Origin: JAJTZA01 sp041744075
GTDB taxonomy: Bacteria; Verrucomicrobiota; Verrucomicrobiia; Chthoniobacterales; Terrimicrobiaceae
Assembly: GCA_041744075.1 (NCBI GenBank)
Contig: JBGTLQ010000036.1
Location: 1 to 17,897 of the forward strand
Length of the DNA: 17,897 nt
Direction: 5' to 3'
The notes under the pieces: model-generated
Told to the model about the DNA's origin: nothing
What the model saw: the letters and a program-made list of their open reading frames with translations, nothing else
Databases searched by the model: none
Part shown: in pieces, positions 12,542 to 17,897 of the stretch
How positions within the stretch are numbered: the first letter of the stretch is position 1
How the letters are laid out: every line of letters begins with the position of its first letter
Position numbers and translations under genes: made by a program

Positions 12542-13951
12542 ATGCCCGGCTGGCACGATCACCCTAGTTTTTTGGAAGCAGAATATGCTCAAAGCCTTGA
12601 GGAAGGCCGTGATCCTGCTGCGATTGAGGCGCTTCGGGCGGAGGCGGCTGAGAATCCCACTGATTTACCACGTCTTGAGGCGATTCATGCGCGTCATTTC
12701 GAAGTTCCGATCCTGCCGGATTTTCCATTTCAGGAACCAGATGATCTGGGTGCCATTCGAGCGCTGAGGAGCGCTCGCCCGGAGCGCGGACCTGTGGAGA
12801 TTCCAGAAAATCTTCCAGATCGGATGCTGGGAGCTTGGTTGGGAAGATGTGTGGGATGTGCATTGGGAAAACCTGTCGAAATGTTTATGGATCCGTTCAA
12901 CGGGCTCTCTTCACGTCAGAGGCAGAAGCGCTACCTGCAGGCAATATCCCCATCAGAGTGGCCTTTGCGGGATTATTTTCCCGGCCACTCTCCAGCGGAG
13001 GAGGAAACCGGGAAGGTGCTCGCACCGGAATCCACCCGGGAGCGCATTGCTTACATGGAAACGGATGATGATATTCGGTACACTGTTCTGGGGCAGACGA
13101 TCCTTCAGGCACAGGGAACCAGGTTCGACACGTGGCATGTGGCCTGGGCCTGGATGGAATATCTGGGCTACAACAAGGTCTGCACCGCAGAAAGCCAAGC
13201 CTACCGAAATTTGGTCGATATCTGCGATTTCCATCAAGCCGCAACGCAGGGCCCTCCCTCCCCGGAACTCTGGCCAACGATTGCCACCCGTTTGAACCCC
13301 TACCGCGAATGGATTGGCGCCCAGATCCGTATTGATGCCTATGGTTACGCAGCTGCGGGCCAGCCAGAGTTGGCGGCAGAACTTGCCTACCGGGATGCCC
13401 GGCTCTCTCATGTTAAAAATGGCATATACGGTGCCATGTTCTGCTCAGCGATGATTGCTGCCGCTTTCGTCAGGAAGGACGTCCATGCGGTTGTTGAGGC
13501 TGGGCTCGCAGAAATTCCGGTCACTTCGCGATTGTATGCTGCCATCACACAAACAAGGACTCTCTGCCAAAACGCAAAATTCTCGGACTTTGAAGCAATT
13601 TTCGATGAACTCGAGCGGCGGTTTGGGCACTATCATCCAGTTCACACCATCAATAACGCCGCTCTCTGCACGGCCGCACTTTTGCTGTCCAAGGGGAACT
13701 TTGAAGCCGGAGTGACTTTGGCCGTCATGGGCGGCTGGGACACCGATTGCAATGGTGCCACAGTGGGGTCGATCTTGGGAGCCTTCAATGGAGCGCAAGG
13801 CATCCCGCCCTTCTGGAAAAACCGACTGAACGATTCCTTGCGCAGCGGCATTTGCGACTACCACCCCATTGCCATCAGTGAATGTGCTGCCCGCAGCTGC
13901 GAAAATTGGGAAAACCATCATTGCACCGGGCTTCAGCCCATACCGAAATGA
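12542..13951 (+). CDS. ADP-ribosylglycohydrolase family protein with N-terminal extension
   Basis: A 469-residue protein whose core matches the DraG/ARH family (PF03747), metal-dependent enzymes that remove ADP-ribose from proteins or related molecules. The core starts around residue 92 with DRMLGAWLGRCVGCALGKPVE. The first metal motif is ETDDDIRYTVLG (173-184). Helix VKNGIYGAMFCSAMIAAAF follows, and the second metal motif is GGWDTDCNGATVGSILG (397-413) with Asp400 and Asp402. All expected acidic ligands are present. About 90 acidic, non-membrane residues precede the core and contain no motif I recognise. No signal peptide is visible. The gene is monocistronic and ends 6 nt before the convergent zinc-ribbon gene. 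Substrate is unknown: some family members act on nucleoside or sugar ADP-ribose conjugates instead of proteins. Confidence 0.88.
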   Translation: MPGWHDHPSFLEAEYAQSLEEGRDPAAIEALRAEAAENPTDLPRLEAIHARHFEVPILPDFPFQEPDDLGAIRALRSARPERGPVEIPENLPDRMLGAWLGRCVGCALGKPVEMFMDPFNGLSSRQRQKRYLQAISPSEWPLRDYFPGHSPAEEETGKVLAPESTRERIAYMETDDDIRYTVLGQTILQAQGTRFDTWHVAWAWMEYLGYNKVCTAESQAYRNLVDICDFHQAATQGPPSPELWPTIATRLNPYREWIGAQIRIDAYGYAAAGQPELAAELAYRDARLSHVKNGIYGAMFCSAMIAAAFVRKDVHAVVEAGLAEIPVTSRLYAAITQTRTLCQNAKFSDFEAIFDELERRFGHYHPVHTINNAALCTAALLLSKGNFEAGVTLAVMGGWDTDCNGATVGSILGAFNGAQGIPPFWKNRLNDSLRSGICDYHPIAISECAARSCENWENHHCTGLQPIPK

Positions 13952-13957
13952 CTCCAG

Positions 13958-14206
13958 TCAGAGTCTTTCGTAAACGCCTTTATCCCGGCGTTTGAGGACG
14001 CTGAAGCCGGCCTTTTTTGCGTCAGAGACGGAGAGAGGTTTGGAAATTTTGGGAGTGCTGGGAGCGGTAATAACTTTACGAACGGCCTTTTTGCAGAGGG
14101 GACAGGCTTTGAGCTCGGGGCGGTCAAGGGGACGGCGCAACTCGAATTTTCCTCCGCAGGCTTTACAGGAATCTCCGTCGAGGATTTCGTATTCGTAGAT
14201 GGGCAT
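13958..14206 (-). CDS. FmdB-type zinc ribbon protein
   Basis: An 82-residue protein with the family opening MPIYEYEI and two CxxC knuckles, CKAC (residues 14-17) and CPLC (35-38), which would bind one zinc ion. The spacing and the segment FELRRPLDRPELKACPLC match the FmdB/CxxC_CxxC_SSSS regulatory-protein family. The name comes from a formamidase regulator in Methylophilus, but the role of most members is unknown. The C-terminus (SDAKKAGFSVLKRRDKGVYERL) is basic and could contact nucleic acid, which is an inference. The gene is convergent with the ADP-ribosylglycohydrolase gene. About 120 nt lie between its start and the end of rpsN, on the same strand. Confidence 0.85.
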   Translation of the reverse strand: MPIYEYEILDGDSCKACGGKFELRRPLDRPELKACPLCKKAVRKVITAPSTPKISKPLSVSDAKKAGFSVLKRRDKGVYERL

Positions 14207-14300
14207 GGTCAGAGCAGTTCGGAGGAGACCAACAGTGTCAGGCTCAGCCGAAAAATGAAATCTCTGGAGTCCCGGAAGGGGAAGTGGTCGGAAATTGATC

Positions 14301-14339
14301 TTTCCAGCGTTACCAACTGTTACCAGCGATTACCAACTA
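14301..14339. repeat. Tandem 10-bp repeats across the rpsN stop codon
   Basis: Three exact-period units, TTACCAACTG, TTACCAGCGA and TTACCAACTA (14310-14339), are preceded by a degenerate copy (TTTCCAGCG, 14301-14309). The leftmost bases of the last unit form the rpsN TAA stop codon and the final Trp and Ser codons. Spacing of one helical turn could suit a DNA-binding protein, or the array may simply reflect slippage. Confidence 0.6.
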
Positions 14340-14599
14340 GACTTGGTGACTCCAGGAATCATTCCTGAGGAAGCAAGCTCACGGAAGGTGATGCGGGAAA
14401 TTTTGAATCGGCGCATGAAGGCGCGGCGACGGCCGCTGACGACGCAGCGGTTGACGAGCCGGGACGGGCTGGCGTCGCGAGGAAGCTGCGAAAGTGAAGC
14501 GTAGTCCTTCTTTGCCTTGAGTTCGGCACGAAGCTCCGCGAATTTCGCCACAGTCCGACGCTTGCGAGCGTCACGTTCTAACCATCCTTTTTTTGCCAT
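14330..14599 (-). CDS. rpsN: 30S ribosomal protein S14, zinc-free form
   Basis: An 89-residue protein of the small subunit head. The blocks MAKKGWLERDARKRR, LPRDASPSRLVNRCVVSGRRRAFMRRF, ISRITFRELASSGMIPGVTKSSW are diagnostic. It has one cysteine and lacks the CxxC pairs of the short zinc-binding S14, so it is the C-minus form. The ATG at 14599 is chosen because family members begin MAKK. The upstream codons in the same frame look non-coding. It stands alone and not in the spc ribosomal operon. In bacteria with two S14 genes the isolated C-minus copy often replaces the zinc form under zinc starvation, but whether a second copy exists here is unknown. The leader has TCACCTCC and no Shine-Dalgarno sequence. 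Confidence 0.95.
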   Translation of the reverse strand: MAKKGWLERDARKRRTVAKFAELRAELKAKKDYASLSQLPRDASPSRLVNRCVVSGRRRAFMRRFKISRITFRELASSGMIPGVTKSSW

Positions 14600-14652
14600 A
14601 AGTTGGAGGTGAAACAGTAGGGGGAAAAAATTGGGTGGCAAGCCTTTTTTGT

Positions 14653-14679
14653 CATTTTTTGCGGGCTTTGCAAAAAATG
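14653..14679. repeat. 10-bp-arm hairpin between divergent rpsN and HAD genes
   Basis: CATTTTTTGC (14653-14662) and GCAAAAAATG (14670-14679) are exact reverse complements around GGGCTTT. The loop sequence GGGCTTT recurs directly after the right arm (14680 onward). It lies 54 nt before the rpsN start and 70 nt before the HAD start, where a shared regulatory site would be expected. Confidence 0.6.
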
Positions 14680-14748
14680 GGCTTTCGACAAAGATTTTTG
14701 ATATTCACCGTTGCCAATGGCGGGAAGATTCGTTCACTTCTCGTGCTT

Positions 14749-15549
14749 ATGCATATTCGAGCTCTCCTGTTTGATTTGGATGATACATTGGTGGTGGATG
14801 AGGCGGTTTCGAAGGAGGCCCTGGCCTCCACGGCGGCGTTAGCGGGGACTGTCCATGGGGCGGACACCAAAAGATTCCACCGGGCGGCGGCTGAGGAAGC
14901 GCGCCGTCTTTGGGCAGCGGGCCCGAGTTATCCCTACTGCCGGGGAATTGGAATTAGCGCGTTCGAGTGTTTGTGGGGAAATTTTAAGGGCGATTCGACA
15001 GAAGTGACGCAGCTTCGGGAGTGGGCGCATCCGTTTCGCAGGCAGGTCTTTGATGCAGCGCTCCGGGAGCAACTCTTGGATCACTCGGATGGGGCAGAGG
15101 AACTGGCCGATCATTTTTCCACGACCCGCCGCAAGCTGCAGAGGCTCTTGCCGGATGCATTGGAGATTTTGGTTCGTCTGAAATCGAGTTTCAAACTGGG
15201 CCTTTTGACCAATGGGGCTCCCGATCTCCAACGGGAAAAACTCGCGGCCAGTGGGTTGGGCCTTCACTTTGATGCGGTGGCGGTCTCTGGCGAGCATGGG
15301 ATTGGAAAGCCACGGCCTGAGATATTTGAAATTCTTCTTAAGGAATTGGGGGTTGAGGCCCATGAAGCGGTGATGGTTGGGAATAGCTTGGAGAGGGACA
15401 TTGCGGGAGCCAGGAATGCTGGCATCCTCCCGATTTGGATCCAGGTCGCGGGTGCAGAGGAGCATGCGGATGTGGAACCCGCCGCCACAATCACGGGGCT
15501 GGCCCAACTCCCGGATGTCCTCGCAAAACTCGAGAATGAAGCACAGTGA
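14749..15549 (+). CDS. HAD-superfamily hydrolase (subfamily IA phosphatase)
   Basis: A 266-residue phosphatase with all four HAD motifs: motif I FDLDDTL with nucleophile Asp9 and acid Asp11, motif II LLTNG (152-156), motif III Lys187 in GKPRPEIF, and motif IV MVGNSLERDIAGARNAG (209-225). A helical cap of about 120 residues sits between motifs I and II, as in subclass IA enzymes such as phosphoglycolate phosphatase, YjjG and N-acylneuraminate-9-phosphatase. The ATG at 14749 is chosen because it places motif I at residue 8. An open frame extends back to 14635 but looks non-coding. The gene precedes carA by 50 nt on the same strand, so co-transcription is possible. Substrate is not identifiable. 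Confidence 0.9.
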   Translation: MHIRALLFDLDDTLVVDEAVSKEALASTAALAGTVHGADTKRFHRAAAEEARRLWAAGPSYPYCRGIGISAFECLWGNFKGDSTEVTQLREWAHPFRRQVFDAALREQLLDHSDGAEELADHFSTTRRKLQRLLPDALEILVRLKSSFKLGLLTNGAPDLQREKLAASGLGLHFDAVAVSGEHGIGKPRPEIFEILLKELGVEAHEAVMVGNSLERDIAGARNAGILPIWIQVAGAEEHADVEPAATITGLAQLPDVLAKLENEAQ

Positions 15550-15599
15550 ATATCCGGGCTTGCGGACACCCCCTTCCTTGCCGCTAGTGTGGTAATACG

Positions 15600-16775
15600 A
15601 TGAAGGCATTGCTGGCACTGGAAGATGGGACGATTTATGAAGGCGATTCGTTTGGGGCACCTCCCCCAACCGAAGGGGAGATCTGTTTTAACACGTCGAT
15701 GACGGGCTACCAAGAAATCCTGAGTGATCCGTCTTATCGTGGCCAGATTGTGGCAATGACGTATCCTTTGATTGGCAACACGGGGGTCAACGCTTTGGAT
15801 GTGGAAAGTGCAATTCCCCAGGCTCGCGGATTCGTGATCGAGGAACTGAGCCCGGTGACAAGCAGTTGGCGGGCGACGGGCTCACTTTCAGATTGGTTGC
15901 TTGAGCATGGGGTGACTGGCATTCAGGGCATCGACACGCGGGCCCTGACAAAAAAGCTTCGCACCTCGGGTGCGATGCGGGCCTGCATCGCGCCAGCCTC
16001 GGAAGGCGCGGAACGGGCGGTGGAGCGGGCAAAGTCAGCGTCTTATGAGGGAGTGGATTTTGTCAAAGAAGTCACGGCCCCAAGCAGCTTCGACTGGGAT
16101 GCAGATGGGGAACTGAGCGGCATGTGGATCCCGGAAAATCCGCGTTCAGCAATTGGCGATAAAGACGCGGTCGGCAATCTCTTTCGTCGTCCTCCCCAAA
16201 CCGAACGCCGGATTGTTGCGTATGATTTTGGGATGAAGCAGAACATATTACGTTCCCTGCGGCAGACCGGATTTTCCGTGGAAGTGGTTCCGGCGGAAAC
16301 GCCAGCGGCCGAGGTGCTCGCAAAAAAACCCGATGGGGTCTTTCTTTCCAACGGCCCTGGAGATCCAGCGGCCTTGGATTACGCCAAAGACAATGTGAAG
16401 CAGATCGTGGGGCAACTGCCAGTTTTTGGAATTTGCCTCGGCCATCAAATCCTCGCACTGGCGCTGGGTGGCAAGACCTTCAAAATGAAATTTGGCCATC
16501 GTGGTGCCAACCACCCGGTCAAAGATCTTCGCAGCGGGGCCGTGGCTGTCACCTCGCAAAACCATGGCTACGCCGTTGATGCCCAGTCACTTCCGTCGGA
16601 TGTTGAAATCACCCATTTGAACCTGAATGACGGCACGGTGGCGGGGCTGCGTCATAAAACCCACCAAGCCTTCAGTGTCCAATATCATCCCGAAGCCAGC
16701 CCTGGGCCACATGATGCCCTTTATTTTTTTGAGGAATTCGCCAAAGAGGTTGATGCTGTGCGCTCGGCGAGGTAA
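15600..16775 (+). CDS. carA: Carbamoyl-phosphate synthase small subunit
   Basis: The glutaminase subunit, which hydrolyses glutamine and channels ammonia to CarB for carbamoyl phosphate, used in arginine and pyrimidine synthesis. The 391-residue protein has the CarA N-terminal domain (MKALLALEDGTIYEGDSFGA, FNTSMTGYQEILSDPSY, GFVIEELSP, GIQGIDTRALTKKLR). The class I amidotransferase domain follows, with nucleophile Cys279 in FGICLGHQ and the His363/Glu365 pair in QYHPEASPGPHD. Length is normal and all catalytic residues are present. carB is not in the window and does not follow directly, unlike the common carAB arrangement. The next gene begins 9 nt later and encodes an FHA protein. Confidence 0.97.
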   Translation: MKALLALEDGTIYEGDSFGAPPPTEGEICFNTSMTGYQEILSDPSYRGQIVAMTYPLIGNTGVNALDVESAIPQARGFVIEELSPVTSSWRATGSLSDWLLEHGVTGIQGIDTRALTKKLRTSGAMRACIAPASEGAERAVERAKSASYEGVDFVKEVTAPSSFDWDADGELSGMWIPENPRSAIGDKDAVGNLFRRPPQTERRIVAYDFGMKQNILRSLRQTGFSVEVVPAETPAAEVLAKKPDGVFLSNGPGDPAALDYAKDNVKQIVGQLPVFGICLGHQILALALGGKTFKMKFGHRGANHPVKDLRSGAVAVTSQNHGYAVDAQSLPSDVEITHLNLNDGTVAGLRHKTHQAFSVQYHPEASPGPHDALYFFEEFAKEVDAVRSAR

Positions 16776-16784
16776 GAATCAGCC

Positions 16785-17291
16785 ATGGCAAAACTCCAGC
16801 TTATCCTCTCGGAGGACTCCCAGCCCTTCCATGAATTGACCGAGGACAAAACCACCGTCGGGCGTGTTGATGACAACACTCTCCAAATCGATGACGCATC
16901 CGTCTCCAGTCACCATGCGGAAATCGTCTCAGACGGCACCCTGTATCATCTGCATGATCTTGGCTCCACCAATGGCACCTTTGTGAATGGCGAGCAGATC
17001 ACAGATGCCGTTCTGAACAGCAATGATGAGGTTCGATTTGGGGCTATTGCCGCCATTTTTCTTGGTGGGGCGGAGGAGTTGTGGGACGCGCAGCCCCTGC
17101 CAAAAGGTTCCGCTCCTTCCGTAGAATTGGCCAACCAATCCGCGAAGCCTACCAATTTTGCGAGTTCTTCCCCCGTTCCGCGCAACGTGCAAAAGAAAGA
17201 TCCTGTGGCCATTGCAGCGATTGCGCTTGGAGTGATTGGAATTCTGGGAGCTGTGGCCGCTGCGGCACTCTCGTTGATGATGGAAGTTTGA
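16785..17291 (+). CDS. FHA-domain protein with C-terminal membrane anchor
   Basis: A 168-residue protein. Residues 1-95 form a forkhead-associated phosphothreonine-binding domain: TVGRVDDNTLQIDDASVSSHHAEI holds the Gly-Arg and Ser-x-x-His signatures, and LGSTNGTFVNGEQI holds the Ser-Thr-Asn-Gly-Thr core. A flexible Pro/Ser linker (about 100-138) leads to a single hydrophobic segment at 141-164 (VAIAAIALGVIGILGAVAAAALSL), placing the FHA domain in the cytoplasm as a tail-anchored protein. By family precedent it would read phosphorylation by a Ser/Thr kinase, but no kinase gene is in the window. It is 9 nt after carA and probably co-transcribed. The stop codon is 27 nt from the convergent pseudopilin gene. 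Confidence 0.9.
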   Translation: MAKLQLILSEDSQPFHELTEDKTTVGRVDDNTLQIDDASVSSHHAEIVSDGTLYHLHDLGSTNGTFVNGEQITDAVLNSNDEVRFGAIAAIFLGGAEELWDAQPLPKGSAPSVELANQSAKPTNFASSSPVPRNVQKKDPVAIAAIALGVIGILGAVAAAALSLMMEV

Positions 17292-17318
17292 TTGGCGATT
17301 GACGCGCCAGCGCAGCTA

Positions 17319-17897
17319 TCACTTCAGATAGCGCGTGTTACCCACTGGAGCAAACCGCCCCACGGCAGCCTTGGGGGCTCTGCGATCCCGTGTCGATTCA
17401 TCAATCGGCAAAAACCCAACATTCCCAGACGCATACGCGACCATGGCATTTCCGCGATGGCGGAAGTGAACCGTCACTTCGCGATCATCGAGCCCGTAAA
17501 ATTCCTCGATCATCGGATTTGAAGCACTGGCTGGCGCTTGGAAGGAATTCACTTGGGCACTTGTGGCAAAAACCACAATTTGATCTGGGTTGGGTAGTTG
17601 ACCAAGCCGCATGGGAGTGCCTCGGCCACCAATCCAGGCGTCATTGCGATTTCCCGTGGAGGTTGCAAGAAAGACATTGTACGCCACTCCGAGGTAACCC
17701 GATTGAAACTTCGGTTTGAAGGCCTTGCCGCTGAAAGCAAAGCTGGGGTCAGGCCGAAGGCTTGCAGGAACATAATTGGCGAGAGGTCCCCCTTGCGGGT
17801 CGAAGCTCCGGTTTCCCTCACCTGCCGTCAGGCTTTCCGTGCTTTCAAAACCCCACCACCACCTCACGCCTTCGCCCGCCACAGGTTCGCGATACGG
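17319..17897 (-). CDS. Pseudopilin-like protein with a variant H-X9-DG motif, C-terminal part
   Basis: The frame is open to the right edge, so the gene starts outside the window and 192 residues are visible. Near the C-terminus, VHFRHRGNAMVAYASGNVGFLPID matches the 'prepilin-type processing-associated H-X9-DG' domain common in Verrucomicrobia, Planctomycetes and Lentisphaerae. Upstream features such as YNVFLATSTG, PNPDQIVVFATSAQVNSFQAP and EEFYGLDD fit the same family. These proteins normally start with a prepilin leader and N-terminal hydrophobic helix, which would be outside the window. The usual Asp-Gly is Ser-Gly here. They are thought to be exported by type II secretion or type IV pilus machinery, with roles mostly unknown. 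It is convergent with the FHA gene. Confidence 0.8.
   Translation of the reverse strand, partial: PYREPVAGEGVRWWWGFESTESLTAGEGNRSFDPQGGPLANYVPASLRPDPSFAFSGKAFKPKFQSGYLGVAYNVFLATSTGNRNDAWIGGRGTPMRLGQLPNPDQIVVFATSAQVNSFQAPASASNPMIEEFYGLDDREVTVHFRHRGNAMVAYASGNVGFLPIDESTRDRRAPKAAVGRFAPVGNTRYLK

Noticed and set aside
12346..12592. Short open frames on both strands upstream of the ADP-ribosylglycohydrolase gene
   Set aside because: They overlap one another and the true gene start, lack ribosome binding sites and have no recognisable motifs.
14600..14641. Extension of S14 by 14 residues upstream
   Set aside because: S14 proteins begin MAKK, and the extra residues are a translated leader.
14635..14748. 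Extension of the HAD protein to the upstream GTG at 14635
   Set aside because: It would place motif I at residue 46, translate through the hairpin at 14653-14679, and lacks a ribosome binding site at the right spacing.

Overview
The window reads as a gene-dense chromosomal segment from a Gram-negative bacterium, with GC in the mid-50s % by eye. The best guess is a member of the Verrucomicrobiota/PVC group. This rests on a partial pseudopilin with a near H-X9-DG motif at the right edge, a right-handed beta-helix protein at the left edge, the mixed presence and absence of Shine-Dalgarno sequences, and the gene order ffh-rpsP-khpA. The assignment is an inference from protein style, not from a marker-gene search.

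Layout, left to right. (1) 1-2694, plus strand: the 3' part of a secreted beta-helix protein ending in an EF-hand-like loop, a small all-helical protein of unknown function with a strong ribosome binding site, and a GT4-type glycosyltransferase 2 nt behind it. (2) 2789-3352, minus strand: an HdeD-family membrane protein. (3) 3468-6617, minus strand: a compact argC-argJ-argB arginine operon, closed by a hairpin plus T-run terminator. (4) 6618-8620: a segment holding a parD-parE toxin-antitoxin pair and a metallophosphoesterase, bracketed by two very long perfect palindromes that share a 10-nt edge. This is the most accessory-looking part of the window. (5) 8621-9760, plus strand: a class A FAD monooxygenase with its own terminator. 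(6) 9847-11922, minus strand: ffh, rpsP and khpA plus a tiny lipoprotein overlapping khpA by 4 nt. A tRNA-Ala(GGC) gene lies upstream on the same strand. (7) 12542-13951, plus strand: an ADP-ribosylglycohydrolase-family enzyme with an N-terminal extension. (8) 13958-14599, minus strand: an FmdB-type zinc ribbon and a zinc-free ribosomal protein S14. (9) 14749-17291, plus strand: a HAD phosphatase, carA, and a membrane-anchored FHA protein. (10) 17319 to the edge, minus strand: the pseudopilin.

Functional links. argC, argJ and argB supply three activities of the cyclic, acetyl-recycling ornithine branch, and carA (elsewhere in the window) supplies carbamoyl phosphate for arginine and pyrimidines. 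ArgB carries the N-terminal helix typical of arginine-inhibited enzymes, which suits a pathway using ArgJ. The ffh cluster joins co-translational targeting to ribosome components.

I see no CRISPR array, rRNA, complete transposon or phage genes. I do not find a convincing new multigene system. The most unusual signals are the paired palindromes around the toxin-antitoxin segment, a terminator-like repeat present in two places, and several uncharacterised small proteins.
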